NCBI GenBank assembly: GCA_907163375.1
Contig: CAJQUW010006089.1
Span: 124,001-188,000 of the forward strand
Source: Prostheceraeus crozeri
Lineage: Eukaryota; Platyhelminthes; Polycladida; Euryleptidae
Reading direction: 5' to 3'
DNA length: 64,000 bases
The notes below the pieces were generated by a model that worked only from the letters and a program-made list of their open reading frames with translations, ran no database searches and was not told the origin of the DNA. The translations under genes were made by a program, and so were the position numbers. Below are positions 10,772 to 24,730 of the stretch, piece after piece. Numbering within the stretch: the stretch's first letter is position 1; the number at the start of each line of letters is the position of its first letter.

Positions 10772-13700
10772 CTCAGACTTATGCACAACATGAACGAAAA
10801 ATAATAGATAAGCTCTCAGAACAAACCAAACAATTTTAGCACTTAAGTTCGCGATCATAATATCGGCTTCCGAATTATAAAACATTAAAAACATGATCAG
10901 ATCTCGTGGGGATTAATTCATGTTGAAATTGACTTTCTCTAACGGTGTATTTGCAGTTGGAGCAACTTGTACTACATCAATCAACTGCAAAAGCATGAAC
11001 ATAATGATGCAAAGCGCATCGATAAATCATGAAATTCGGGCAGTTGATAGATTATTTGCCATCCACTAAAATGTATGTGTAGGATATTGGCTGGAATTTG
11101 TATTCTTCATATACAATGACCTTCTGTCCATTGAAAGGTTAAAACAAATGTTTGTTGATGTGATCTTTGAGCACCAGAAAATTTCTTGGCTAGATCTTCA
11201 GCTCAGTACGTTGCTTCACTGAATGAATTAGCGCATGAAAATCTATGCAGCACCTGAAATGGGATATCAATTCATCCTCAAATAAAAAATGGTACACGTT
11301 GGTTGTTCCTTATTCAAGACGACTTAAATTTGCAAGGTGTTCCAAAAGTCGCCCGTGGACACGATTCAATTGCTTGCATGATTCCACAGACACCCTGTCT
11401 GCAACCTTGTATTGTACATTACCATTGTTCAATTACTAATGCAGTTCCTCTCCGCTAACATTGGACTCACACTAACTATTCCCTGTTTTTTATTGAAACA
11501 TGCATCTCCTCGAAAGACATTTATTACGTCTGTTCATATGGTTCATATATGGACACTTTAAAAGTCTTTGATCTCATTTGTATCTCATTCCTGACTTTAT
11601 GAAACTGTTTTTTCCTATTTTCCTCTTGAACCCGATTTTGTGCTTAAAGCTTCAGTTGACAATTGAACGCTTAATCTGCTGTTTAAGACAGTTGCTAGGA
11701 ATGCACTCTGTCGCAAAAGAGATAGGCAAGAAAGGATCTCTCTCAATCTCTCATTAAATTTTAGCACAAAGACCGGAATCTCTCATTCACTTCGATGAAA
11801 TCCACGGCTACGCACCTAGACTGTCAGTCTGAACATCTGTGCATATATGTATCGTCGTTTGACTCTTAACTCTAGTGAGTGCATACTACATGGTCCATGC
11901 CCGGTGAAAATGTCTGTGCTCTCTCGAACCTTTATTCCATAGAATCATCATCACAGCAGCATTTGTTTAATTGTTCTAATCCATCACAAAAGGTAGCCGC
12001 CAGTTCAATATATCGAAATTTCTTGGAATTGGCAGAACAAATATATTCGGAATTCGGATTCGATAAATCGTCTGAGAACTTGGGCAGCATCTTCAATAGA
12101 TTTATCTTTTTACCGACAGTTCCTCTGCCAAATAGAATCACGGTCAGGAATGGCGCATTCTATCATTTAAAACAGATTATGCAATTTATGAATAGGTATT
12201 GGCTATTGTTACCATTAAGTGCAACAATTAGTCACCCACACGCTACTGTTGCCATTTAAAAAATTTCAAAGTATGCGCTGTCACAACGATTCTGATTGTT
12301 TAGTTGTTGCGCATGATCCAAGCAATACATCATATACCAGTGATAACCATGTCCTCTACCATTAAAAACATTAATTAAGCAAAGAAGTTTTCAGCAACTT
12401 ACAGTCATTAATTATCTAAAAATTCATGAAGATTTCCTACGAGGATTGCATCAACTTTTGGAGGCCAAAATAGCAAGGAACTTGCCTATATCAAGCGTGG
12501 ACGAATATATACACTGTATATTGGACTGATAATTATCATTAAAAAGACTAGTAAATACATTATTAATTGCAATAGGAGAAGATGTATATAACTAAATAAT
12601 TGCTAAAATCGTTAAATACTATGCCTGTTAACTCTCATCATATGCTACGACTGATTTTCTATGAACATGATATTCCTATCCAATTAAAACTCCGTTCAAT
12701 GTGTCAGCAACTTCAAAGAAACAGTTATTTTCATCAACACAATTATTCAAAATTGATGATTGAATAACTGTCATAACTTATTTTTTTCAATATGGGGATC
12801 AATTGTTGTGCACTTAGTACAACAGCTGACTACCTCCTTCACCCTCATAGATTTGGTGTAAAATCCAATTTTCGGCACATGAACATTGTTTTCTTCATTT
12901 TAAAATGGTGAAGATTGTTGACGTCTTTCACAGAAATTTAGTTTAAGGCATTGAAAACTTGGATGGCTTTCGAGAATGGACCTGTGAAGCTTAGAGATTT
13001 GATTCGCGAATCGGTTGCTGATTCGAGATTCAACTCGATTTGAGAAAAATTCGAATGGGTATTTGTCGGCTAATCAAAAATTACTTCAACTGCTTTCTTT
13101 TGATTTATATTATCTTCTTGTTCCTTGCTATTTGAAAGTGACATTGCAGCATGTTTAAGATGCTGAGTTCTCACTGAAAGTGGTTAAGAGCGTCAGTTGC
13201 TGAACAAGAGTTAGGCCTGCTTTACACCGGCAGTTTACACTGACCTCGTTATGACGTTCATCGTAATTTCTTCTGACACAGAACATGACGTGCAGTGGCA
13301 GTTCAGGTGCAGTTCAGCGAGTAGAACGAAGCCTACTGCAATGTTAGTGTCATCTGATGGTTAATTTTCTCTATTTTTTTGTTTCATGACTCACTTAGGT
13401 TGGACAGTGCAGTAGCTGACCTGCTGTCTTGCTGTTCGCTATGTAAATTAGGTGCTGCAATGTAGTTATGTTTCCCAGCTATGTCATGCTGCGTTTCAAT
13501 CACGTGACGGGCGTGTCACTCGTCTGCTGCAACTGCAACGACTGCCAGTATAAAATAGGCTTTAGTCGAATCACGTGCTGCATCATTAGTAATTACTACT
13601 ACATGATGCTCAGATGTGGTCTTCGGACTCCGATGTACCTCAGAATAATGGATTTGAAGTAGAATTGAAATGACCCATTAGCATGCCCATAAGCCTGTAT

Positions 13701-15105
13701 CTTACTAGTGCTACAAGACATGCTTTTCATAATGTCTTTCGTCAGGAACATAGGGCCCTAGGGCCCTAGTAAGATGGAACTTGAAGATGACCCTGCTATC
13801 AGGCCATATGGTTAATAGAGTCTAAAGTGCCTCTTATCATGAATCATCTGTACCTACCCCTGAGATCAAATAAATGTGACGTCTAGCACAAAGGTTATAT
13901 GAGTTCGAGTACGACATGGTTCATAATCTTTAAATAGATTTTCCCATAGGCTGCAGCTACTGGATTTCGTTAATTTGTTGATTTTCCATTTCCAAGCTGG
14001 CAGTCCAAAACTACAATGCTCATTTATGCATTCTATTGCTGAAAGTCATATGTAATCTTCTCTTTGCATGATCTAGAGTGACAAATTTGCGCAAAAGTCT
14101 AGGCCTACATAGGTCATTTAATAATTTCTTTGAATTGGTCCTGAATTATTAAGAGTCATTGAGGATAGCGATAGCATGGAAAATTGTAGGCATCAATAGT
14201 TTGTTGTCCTCAGATCTAAAAATTGTGATAAAAATGATTGTTTATGAAACTTGGCGCCTTCCCGGGATAAGGATTATAAGTATAGGAATGTCTAATAGAG
14301 GTTACATTTCCAGTACCGCGTGAGAGTCAAATGACTTTTTTTCTATGGACCTGAAATCATAAACTTAATCCATGTCATTAAGCTACCTATTGGTAATTTG
14401 GCAAGACAAGGTCAATTTGTTAATCAACACCCACCTCTCATGATCTAGCGCATGTCTAGCGTCAATATTCATTTCAAAAAGGTTGCAGTTACAAAGCGCA
14501 GCAGATTTAAATTTTCTCAGATAATTAGAGACACTTTAGTTTGGCCTCTTATTTCTTTATGAGTGCCGATATGTCATTGCATCTTTCAATAACTATGCAA
14601 ATTAAATCTACATGATTATTATGTCCTGTTTGGTAGGCCTATTTTCTTAATGGCATAAGTGGCTAATTCAATCGTGCATAAAAGTAAGCTTAAGTATACT
14701 TATTTAAACTTTCAATGATTCGATTCGACTCAAAATTTGCCGATTCGTGGGTTCCTACTTTCGAATTAAAACTTTCGATGCTTTTGGGAACTCGTATCAG
14801 ACTGCCAGCCTTATCGTTTACAGTCGGTACAAGCTCTACAGAAATGGTCAAGTTGTACTCATTTCTTAGTTCTTTGATGAGTTGCAAACTTCTTTTCACT
14901 AAAAGTGCTGATGGATAGTAGATTTAGGGTTTCTGCGAGTGCTTTAAACAACCTGCTGTCCACCGTGAACTGCAGTTGAGTCAACTCTGAGATATATTTT
15001 TCCAAAGTTCCATGTCAAAACGAGATTTTTTTCCTTTCAATACAGCCTTCAATTCTGAAAGATTTATGTGGGATTTGTAGTTGCAGTACAAGTTGCATCA
15101 TTAGC
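10772..15105. other. no clear gene; one weak open frame at 11879-12259 (+)
   Basis: AT-rich, mostly without features. The longest open frame, 11879-12259 (126 codons, plus), contains a protein-like middle (SSIYRNFLELAEQIYSEFGF, then LPTVPLPNRITVRNGAFYHL) but matches no family I know and has no supporting context. TAGGCCTA octamers occur at about 14100 and 14634. Near 12996-13050 and 14706-14780 there are GATTCGA-rich patches that may be diverged copies of one repeat. GGGCCCTAGGGCCCTA occurs near 13753. Confidence 0.4.
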
Positions 15106-15367
15106 TACAATACAAATGCCACTTGGCTAAGTGATGTTGCAGAAAGCAATAACACAATAACTGTACATTGTAACACAATTACACAATTACAATGACTACA
15201 TTGTTCCCTACAATACAAATGCCACGTGGCTAAGTGATGTTGCAGAAAGCAATAACACAATAACTGTACATTGTAACACAATTACACAATTACAATGACT
15301 ACATTGTTCCATACAATACAAATGCCACGTGGCTAAGTGATGTTAAAGAAAGCAATAACACAATTGT
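15106..15367 (+). repeat. 103-bp tandem repeat, about 2.5 copies
   Basis: Units begin with TACAATACAAATGCCAC at 15106, 15209 and 15312. The period is exactly 103 bp, and the third unit is partial. Copies are nearly identical by eye (for example CCACTTGG against CCACGTGG). The array ends a few bases before the first recognisable coding sequence of the R2/R4-like LINE, so it may be part of that element's 5' region or the sequence into which it inserted. Confidence 0.95.
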
Positions 15368-17215
15368 AAAAATAACACGAGCAACCACAGGTTGGAATAA
15401 CAGAAGATGACATAGCAAGAAGAATTAATTGAATACTAAATTGGAGAGCTCCAGGGCCCATAACATGCCTGCCAACAGCATGGTTGCTATTCTGCGGCAC
15501 AATAGCGTCAAAGATGCTGGGTCATGTCACTAAAAATGATGTCATATGCAAGGAACAAAAAGGAGCCCGACATGGAAAGAGAGGCACAAAAAAAGTAATT
15601 GGTGATTGATCGAAGTGTTGCAAGAGAAAATAAGAAAGGACACATTAATCTTGCAATGGCATGGATAGATTGCCAGAAGCCTATGATTCTGTCCCGCATG
15701 CATGGATCATCGTGTCTGGAAATCTACAAAATGAATAGTGCACTTCGAAATCTAATACAAACATCAATGAGATATTGGACGAAAATGATAATACACGATC
15801 GAGAAGACATTGATGAAGTTCGGATAAGAAGATGAATATTCCATGGTGATGCATTATTCCCTCTACTCTTCTGTTTGGCTATCAATCCGCTCAGTCAAAT
15901 ACTTCGAAAGGCCGGAAAAGAATATACATTAAGAAACGACAGTAAGATCGACCACTTACTCTATATGGACGATCTTAGCTGTAGGCCTACAGCCAAAAAG
16001 AAGCAGATATCGACAGTCTCACTCATGCTACAAAAAATATTCAGTGATGACATTGGAATGAAGTTCGGCTATGGAAAGTGTCCGCGACTAATTATTAATA
16101 GAGGCAATGTTAAAGAAACACAAGGATTGCAGTTAGATGAAGGGCACCAGTTCGGATGGGTTAAGTACCTTTGCATACCACAACATATAAATAACTTGAA
16201 AAGAAAAGCAAAAGACAAATCGAGGAAAGAATACAAACAGCGTTTGAAACAAATACTGAAGTCAAAATTATACGCAAGACACAAGATAACGGATATAAAT
16301 GCATATGCCAATCCAGTAATAAGTTACACTGGTGGAGTTGTAAAATGGACCGTCGAAGAAATGGAAGAATCGAAAGACAAGGAAGATAATGACAGCGTAC
16401 CACGGGGTATATCCACGGGCCAATATTGATCGTCTATATCTACCGCGTAGAAATGGAGATATAGGGCTTAAGAACATCCGGGAAGTGATAGAGGGAGAGG
16501 ACAGGAGCCTCAACGAATATATATGGAATACTCAAGACGATCCACTGCTGCCGGTGGTGAAATCAGATGAGCAGAACAAGCGAAGGCCCGAGAAATTCTA
16601 AACATGGAAGAAGTACAAGTGGACGGCAGACAAAGGAAGTGGCATGATAAGCCTCTGCATGGACAATGGTTCAGACAAACCAAGGACATTGCAACAAAAG
16701 AAACACAGTACAATGGGGTAACAGATGACAAATTAGAGATTGAGTCCGAATCAGTGCTAACAAGCGCACAAGATCAAGCTCTGGACACGAAGGCACATAA
16801 AGCACATATCCTGAAGATTTCAACAGACCCGAGATGCAGACTTTGCAAAGCAACTGACGATCCTGACTGGCTGTTCAAAACTGGCAGGAACGGAATACCT
16901 CCGCAGACATAACGAAGTTGCCAAGCCTATCCATAGAGCGATTTGTAAGGACAGAGGAATTGATGTGGTGGATCAATATTGGAAGCACGATCGGTGCACC
17001 CTTAATCGGTGATAGAAACTGATGATACAAAGATCTTGTGGGATTTCGAAGTGCGGACTCACCACTGCATACAAGCAAGAAGACTAGACATCATCGTGGT
17101 GAATAAGATTCAAAGGAAAACTATGACGATAGATATATATAGCAGTCTCCGACGACAAAAACATACACGTACAAGAGAAAGAAGATCAGAAAGTATCAAG
17201 ACCTACGCTTAGAAA
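15368..17215 (+). pseudogene. LINE pol fragment with RT and restriction-like endonuclease (R2/R4-type)
   Basis: Decayed non-LTR retrotransposon of the branch that uses a C-terminal restriction-like endonuclease. At 15390-15490 the start of RT is seen (VGITEDDIARRIN, NWRAPGP), followed directly by ITCLPT, so a stretch between these blocks is missing. Next come EQKGARHGKRGTKK and, across several frames, LAMAWID and YDSVPHAWI. 15875-16429 holds INPLSQILRKAGKEY and the catalytic HLLYMDDLS. 16389-16600 holds RADIDRLYLPRRNGDIGLK-like text. 16604-16912 ends with the CRLC finger of the endonuclease region. 17009-17212 has ILWDFEVRTHHCIQARRLDI and IIVVNK, matching the nuclease core (usually KPD...D). 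There are several frameshifts and the 5' end is truncated. A 16-bp palindrome interrupts the sequence just after YMDD (15978-15993). Confidence 0.85.
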
Positions 17216-17482
17216 TAAAGAAGTTGTGGAGCACAAATGTTGAAGTTGTCCCGGTTGTTGTCGGCGCCTTGGGCGCCTACACATCAATGTTGAAGGCCTA
17301 CCTCAAGAAGATTACTGGAGAATCCACTCCTTGGCAGTGCTCATATCCTGCGTCGAACTCTTGATCTTCCTGAGGCTTGGTAAGTCTCAGAGGTCTTGAG
17401 ATACTGACCGATCTGAATGTGTGAGATCGTGTCGAAAAAAATAGCAATCGTTTATTTTCAAACAAGGCCTCAATACTGATCA
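17216..17482. other. spacer between two LINE fragments
   Basis: Contains the likely 3' tail of the R2/R4-like element and the 3' flank of the minus-strand LINE that follows. No gene seen. Confidence 0.5.
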
Positions 17483-19160
17483 TCATGAGGCTGATGCAAA
17501 ATGAGTTTCAAAATTAAATTTGACGGAAGAAATATAAGCAACAAAAATTATAGCATGGTGAGAGAGACACCAATGGATAGTGTCACATGGAAAACCACTA
17601 AGCAATCGCATCATCGTTATTATAAAGCTGTTTCTGCGCATGGCAGATAAGCATACAGGCATACGATAATTATTTGAGTTCTTCACCTTGGTAGGGGTAG
17701 GGTAATGAAGTGGGTGATGATTATCTTTTGTAAATGCAAGGAAAAGCTTCAGCCAATAATTTGCTATTCGATAGTATAAGGGAACAAAATTTGAACATAC
17801 ACAAATTTTGGACGAACATATAGCAGTATGAGATCTTTTTTGAACATTTTCCAACAAGTTGACATTTTTCTTATTCAAACTTGCGAATAAGGGAGCCACA
17901 TACTCCAAAATGCTACGAATGATGTTATTATAAAAATGTACAAAGTCAGTTGCAGATAAAAATGACTTTAACTGTCGAAGCACAAAGATTCGTGAGGAAG
18001 CCCTCTTGATGACATTTTCAACTTGAAGATTCCAGTTCCATCTTGAGTCCAGCGTCACACCAAGAAGTCTCAATCTGTCGACGATTTGAACATTTGAGAA
18101 CTGGAATCGTTTACAATCATTCGAATTCCTCGACGTAATAAATCTGTTTACATTTATGCCATCCAATTTCCATTTTATTGGATTCTGTCCATCTTGTGAT
18201 ATCACCGAGGACTTTGGATACGGGTCTTGCATCAGAACCTTTTATCATCCTGCCAACTACAATTATTTCATCTGCACATTTGAGCATCAAGACGTCCTTA
18301 TGACGAGACAGAGTCAGATCTGCAAGAAAGAATCCAAAGATCATTGGACCGATTGATGATCCCTGCGCAATCCCACTGCTGACACGTTTATCACTACCGT
18401 ATGTTCCATTCCATCGATATCGCTGTGAACGGTCAGTTACATATTTTTTAATAAAGTACAAAGCAAACAGATCGAAATTACTTTCCACCATTTTTTCCAG
18501 TAAGAGGCGATGCAAAATCTTGTCGAATCCCTTACTTAAATCGATGGATAAAACGTGGCATGCGATAATTACGTTTTCCTGTAAAGATGTGACAAAATCT
18601 TCGATTTCTATAAGGGCACAAGTTGTGGAACTTTTGGGGCGAAACCATACTGTTTATCATCATAGCGAGAAATGAACTAAGACTTGATGACTGGTAGAAG
18701 CTCTCTTTTAGAAACCTTGCGGGTATGGCAAGCAAAAAGATTGGGCGTATATTGTTTATATTTGGTGGATGACTCTTCGGCAAAGGAATAATATCTGCTT
18801 TCTTCCACAAATTAGGAATGTTGGCTTCAGCAATACATTTATTAAACAATTTGGTCAATGTGACTCAGAGAGAATAGAGGAGAATTGAGGAATAGGAAGC
18901 AGGAAAAAAAGAGGAGATGCTTCTTAACTTCATTGACTGTGATAATTGCTTCGTTCACGATTATGTCATCAATCTGTGGCCTCCATGACATCTTGACGAG
19001 CGCTTAGTACTCTTCGAAGAATATAGGTCAGAATGCGAGGAACATTGTTGAGACCAAACCCGAGACGTGTCAGGCATCAAGTTTTTACTTGAAGATTGAT
19101 ATGACCACAGTTCCTCTGCGATGTGAATTTGCAAGTACTCATCCTTTCGGTCCAATATTC
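17483..19160 (-). pseudogene. CR1-like LINE reverse transcriptase, several frameshifts
   Basis: Second CR1/Daphne-like LINE, read right to left. 18975-18880 gives IDDIIVNEAIITVNEVKKHL, the entry to RT. 18858-18532 holds KLFNKCIAEANIPNLWKKA and DIIPLPKSHPPN. 18515-18117 holds the IAQGSSIGP loop and KCADEIIVV, where the usual YADD is changed to CADE. 17483-18232 holds the thumb and connection region (LRLLGVTLDSRWNWN, VIKRASSRIFVLRQLKS, YNNIIRSILEYVAPLFASL). At least two frame changes separate these blocks, and the palm segment with the first aspartate is scrambled. Together with the altered YADD, this makes the copy inactive. It is clearly the same broad clade as the fragment at 1-1292. The region up to 19160 is weaker (NNVPRILTYILRRVLS in one frame). 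Confidence 0.88.
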
Positions 19161-19379
19161 TGCAATTATCTCCGCATCTTTTCTATTTTCTTAGCTTTTC
19201 TTCACATGCGGTGGGATCTCTCGCGTAGTTCGTGATGTATTCATTTAACTGTCTATAATCTATAGTCCTTAGTCAAAGTACAAGTACAAGTAAAAGTACA
19301 AGTCATACTCTCTTTTTAATAATCTGTTCAACTGCCATCAAAAGAATAACTGATTTCACTTCTTATCCATCGTACTGCC

Positions 19380-19860
19380 TCATCAAACCCTTCTCAATCC
19401 ACTCATTAACGTTTTCATTGAATGCCTCCTGCACATCTCCTGAATATGGAACTTTACAACGTGGTTTTTGATAAACTTGAAGTTCTCATGGGCTTTGTCT
19501 TTCCACTTCCACTCGGTGACATACTTTCCTTGACGAAATGTTGCTCTAAAGTCATTTTCATATACTTTCATGTATGTCTTCATTCTTCACCATGCTCTCA
19601 ATGTGGCACATTTTTTAAATTGTCATCAGTTCATTTTCGAACTTAGCCAAGCCATTTTCATGAAGACGTCACCTAGTAAATTGATCATATCACATCCGAT
19701 GAGAAAATCAATTCCTTCCACAATCTCATTGAACACTACACATTTTATTGAAATGTCACCATTTACCGTGCCCAAAGAAATTGCAGCTACGAAAAAGGAG
19801 TTGTAATCTTCTGAAATTGTAAATGCACTATATTCACCCGCAGTTGCTGTCACACCATCA
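19380..19860 (-). mobile_element. LTR-retroelement pol fossil (protease/RT-entry-like), broken
   Basis: Two minus-strand stretches resemble the region between the aspartic protease and the reverse transcriptase of LTR retrotransposons. At 19853-19626 there is text of the type VEGIDFLIGCDMINLLGDVF, as in the end of such proteases. At 19583-19383 there is text of the type YVTEWKWKDK, as in the RT entry. It is a short, old fragment with several breaks and no LTRs that I could see. The assignment rests on motif style only. Confidence 0.45.
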
Positions 19861-22800
19861 GCTGCTTAAGGTCATGTAATTGCTCCAAACTATTGCGCAA
19901 TTATCCCAATTCCAGATCGTGAAATCGCCATTCTTTATACAGTTTTCGTAAATATTTTCTTCGTGGTGGCATCTTCAAATTATTTTAAAAGTACGTTTAT
20001 AGGAAACATCACGTTTCAAAATTGTTTAAACATTGGTTTTAAAACATTCAGAATCAGATATCAACACGGATGTGGTCCCCAACTCCAATATGAACTCAAA
20101 ATTCTGAATGATGACGAGCATTGGAATAGATAATGACTCAATTATGAAATTCGTTTTGATGTTTTCCATGAATTTCAAGAGTTATAAAGCCTCTCCACAG
20201 AAGCCTAGAGGGCCTGAGCAAGTTCTGACTGAAAATGGACATGGATGACAGCAGCCTTTGGACAAGAGAAGTTCAGACTCCATGTCCTCGATGATATTTG
20301 TAGAGCATTTCAAGTATAACAGCTGGAATTAATGCTACTTTAGTTTCCTCGGCGGGATGAGACTCGTAGATAATTTTGTCACCATAAATTCCTTGACGCG
20401 TTGTTCTCATCTTCGGTTGAAGAATTCGAAAATCGATTAGTAAACGAATCATAGAAAACTATCGTAAGACAAAAAGTAATCCCAGTCAACTATTGTTGGA
20501 TATCGTCGCGAGCATAAAAAAACTACATTTCTACTTTTATGCTGATGTCTACCTTTGATGTGTTCCTACAATCAACTTTTCCATCAGTTCTAGAAACCAC
20601 GGTATATTACCACAATTTTCTGCAGAATTATACTTTCTCATGTCTTGAAATGCATCATTTCTTTATACAAAAGCATTTATGCACAATGCTTACTACTTAC
20701 TACTTGCCAATCTAATTCCAACTGCATTCATTTTCTAACATGCAATGAATAATATGTGATTTATAAAAGGTACTTTCGAAACATTTTAATGGAAGATATG
20801 TGGGTAGGCCTACCTAAAGTAATGCTGTAACATAACAGATTGGTTTCGGTCAGTTTTGGATTTCGCCCTCTGTACAGGAAGTAAGGTTACATTAATGAAG
20901 ATTCTCTACGTAGTATGCATGTGAGATGCGATCTCTCTGCGAAGATTTTATCTCCATTTCAACATGATTGACTGTAGCCTATGTGTATGCAGCAATGATA
21001 AGCGAATCAACATGCAGACAGTCAGGTAGTGTATGAGACATAGTCCTAAAATCCGCTTTTCCAAGCTTACCTTAACATTTATTTGCATTGACTAGGACTG
21101 CACGGTAGATCTATGCCTATACTACAATACAATTAAAGCATCTAAGTTCTAGTTAATCTCTAAAATTAATTGACATGTTTGCTTAGGAAATCAATATTGC
21201 ATAGAAACAATCCATGTCTGCACGTAAGTGTTGTAGGCTTATCAGTTAGATTGTTCGCTTGATTACCTTTTCCACAATCGTGCTTGCTGTCTAATTACTT
21301 GGTTTTCTGAAATATAGATAATTAAGTCATCTCAGTGGACAGCGAAGCTTTGTCATTCTTTTGAATCTGTTCCATTATTGGGTTTTCTTAACATCTAAAT
21401 TATGGCTTGGGAAAACCAGATGTCAAGAAACAGCCGTTTTCTGATCACTATTCATATCCACTTATAAAAGGCATAAAATCCAGTGCAAGGGAAGATGCAA
21501 CCGTGATTATGAACAGAATTCGAATTATTTCAATGCTTCTTTAGCGTAAATTGCATCAATACTTACGTCGACCTTTTACATTTCAATTGCATTCGTTATC
21601 ATACGCGCGCAGGCCTAATCTTGATGAACATAGGGACCATGAATGATCGCTAAAAAGGAACGTAACTTGCCTACCCTACCGGCCGACACACCAGATTTTT
21701 GTAGGTGTAATTTCCACGTAAACGATTAACCAAGAGATAATAATTATGAAATAAAGTGAAATCGAAAAATGGCTTCTCATTCGCGCATGGCGTCATCATT
21801 CCTGGTTAATAACGTTCATTGACTATCCGCGAATTTCTCTGTGCATTAGAATAAATTTTGGAAGTCTTATTAATGATTTTTCATTTAAAAGGTGATGGCT
21901 CCTTCCTGTATGAGTGTATGTGTAATTCTAATTGTCATTATTAACTATGAGCAAAATCAGACTTAGCAAAATGATGATGGAACACATAATATATCAGATT
22001 CAATGTACGGTTGGTAATAAGAAACAAGTCAGTTGATTTTTTCGTATTTTTTAATTGTCTTCATGTTAGTTTTATTAAGGATAACAATTACCGGTAATTA
22101 TAGTACCTAAGTAAGCTTACCATCTGTAGTAATTACCGGCAAGTTTTGAAGTTTCGATTTGAATTCAACGCAAATTTGTTTTTCTGTGACATAGATTTTT
22201 CCTACATTCGATGTATTCTCGTTAGTAGGCTAAACTTAGTTATCGCTAGTTTATGGGTGATTTGATATTACTTATACATATACAGAAATCGCCTTGTTAT
22301 AAAAGGTTCTGCGCGTAAGACAATACGTCAAGCAATACCACCAGTGTTATGTTATTGCGACAGCATAACTGAGTTTCAAGAATTAATGAATAATATGACT
22401 CCAAAAAATACAAAACCCATCGCTAAGTTTCTTCAGAAAGCAAGCATCTGCGAGTACGGGTAACCTGGCATACTATCTTCTTCTTCTGGTAATTGGATTA
22501 TTCTCAACTTCCATGAGCATGTCTCGCCCTATTTGTCCTCATCAGTCATGCACAGTGAACCAGCGACCCCGAAGCTTGAGGATCTGCAAGTATACCGCAA
22601 GACCTCCTAACCGTGTTGACAGCGTAAATTAGCCAGGAAGAAACTGCTTAATGGCATAGGCATATAGAGGGCGCAATGCATTCGACGATCACAGCCACAT
22701 CCGACATTGACGTGCTTCATGCAGGCGCCTATATTTGCATCACTCATTTAGCGTCTATTCAGCATTCCTATTTAAACATTGCTTTGAAAAATTATCATTT

Positions 22801-24660
22801 TAATATTTACAATATTAGGAAAACATTATTTTTACAAATTTATCTGTGTTCTATTAATCTCAATATCTCTCTTTTTATTTTTCAGGTGAAGTGAGACGCG
22901 TTGCCTCAAGTATAAGAGAAGTAGAAATCATTCAAAAAAACTAACCACAAGTTTAGTGACTCTAAATGGTCAAAGAAACCATTATAAGTGCTTCCAAAAT
23001 AGTTTGTTTTCTAAAATAGTGTTATTTAAAATGGATGCTAAAGGTGGTGGAACAACAACACTGATGACTCCTCGCAAAAGAGATGTTAAGTTTTTGTCAT
23101 CTTCTTTCTGACTGCCAGTAGAATGATGGTTGCCACATCGAAAAACTGAAAAGTTGTCATTTAGCTGACTCATAATGATGGTCGGGTTCGTACAACCTTA
23201 TCTCACCTTATTTGGAGAATACAAACAACGTTTTTAATAATTTCAGCTCATTTTTCTTGATGTTTTTGAGAAAAACTACTTACAGCTTAAATAGTCTTAC
23301 TTGAAAAATGTAGATTTTCCTGTAGATGCAGATACAGAAATCCAACACCAATCAAAATTTAAAGAATGCTTATTAACGCACTACATGGATATGAGATTCA
23401 TCTAAACAGATATCATAGACTCAACATTAAATGAAAGTGAAATCTAATTGATACCCTAAAATAGCGTAGAGCTGATAGGGCCTATAAAGCTATATTGCTA
23501 CAGTCATAGATAATTATTAATGTCAGGAGTGGCAAAGAAACTACGCTAGAAGCCTATTCTGGTATTGATCAACCCTTGCAACCGCTGATAAATCGGTCAA
23601 TGTGTGATATTCTAATGTACAGAGCATCTGTGGTTTTCAACTTTCTTGTTTCTAATTGCTTGCAAAAATCTTTATTTAAAGTTGCCGCTGATGTTCGCAT
23701 GTTGTTCTACAATTATTGTATGTTTCTTTACGTGGGATTCTTGTAGTTTCAAATGTTCATAAATTCTTTGCCTGATTGTTCTCTCTTTCTTCAATATAAA
23801 TTTGATGACAAACTCCGCATTCAGTTTGATAAATTACGTTCTGTTTGTAGCATTGCTATTCTATTTCAACTGTTCGACATCGAATGCATGTGTCAGGACA
23901 ATTGTCTTCTTTCTTTCACTGTACGCAAGCTAACCTTTAATGGCTGCTAAAATTAATTAATTGCTGCCGGTATTAAGACTCAACAATTCTTCAAATTTTG
24001 AGAAGGGTTAGATTTTTGTGTCTCCATCTACTTCTATAAAAAGGCACTTCTTTCCCTTGACAAAGCTGAACGCAAAATTAGGGAATTGTAAAATCTTGAC
24101 TTTTGTTTTTTATTTTGCTGAGGAAGAAGCGCTCTTATGAAGAAACAACTGCTCCGCAATGGCCAAATCTTTAAGTTATACATGGCAACATTCTTAGTAG
24201 ACCAATTGATTGAGGAAATTAATTGCATTTAATTTTCCTGAACTTTTATTGCCGGTCGACCTCTGATGTAAGCCCAATTGTCGCGAAATTAGGTGGAAGT
24301 ACCAATGAAAACTGAACACACATCGCACCTTTCGAATTGCAATGTGACAAGATCACTCATATTGTGAACTTCGACTCATGTGACTGCTTGTAAAGCAGAA
24401 AGAGAAACGGGAATCGATAATTAAGAGTCCCTAAGAGATATTGTGAATGAAATGAATTCATGGGAATTATAGACTGGTGTGAAAGAATGTGACAAATTTT
24501 CATCTCATTGACTTTGCAATAACTTTCCGCTCCGTTCGGTTGGCCGCTGCCAGGAAGGTGAAGATGGCTCATCTCTCCCGATGCTTTCACTCATGCAGAA
24601 AAGTCGGCAGAGTGACCTTCAAGCTAAGGTGTCTCCAAGTTCGCATTCGGGAGGAACGCC

Positions 24661-24730
24661 GGAACTCTCAATGTCACGATGATCGGAAACTATTTCCCCA
24701 TCAACGATTTTAACGTCGTGCTTGTCTGAG
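24661..24730 (-). repeat. 70-bp patch related to 28666-28733, open in the same frame
   Basis: Aligns with 28666-28733 over its whole length. In the minus strand both copies can be read in the same frame: SDKHDVKIVDGEIVSDHRDI here and SSKAKIADWDIVPDQFDF there, sharing KI-D--IV-D--D-E-S. This may be a diverged repeated element or two exons of a decayed duplicated gene. No family recognised. Confidence 0.4.

Noticed and set aside
11932-12141. Minus-strand frame beginning MILFGRGTVGKKINLL, resembling a P-loop.
   Set aside because: The rest of a GTPase or ATPase fold is absent, and the opposite strand is open over the same stretch. Treated as chance.
22450-22660. GC-richer patch considered as a tRNA-derived SINE.
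   Set aside because: I could not identify convincing A and B boxes, a tail or a second copy.
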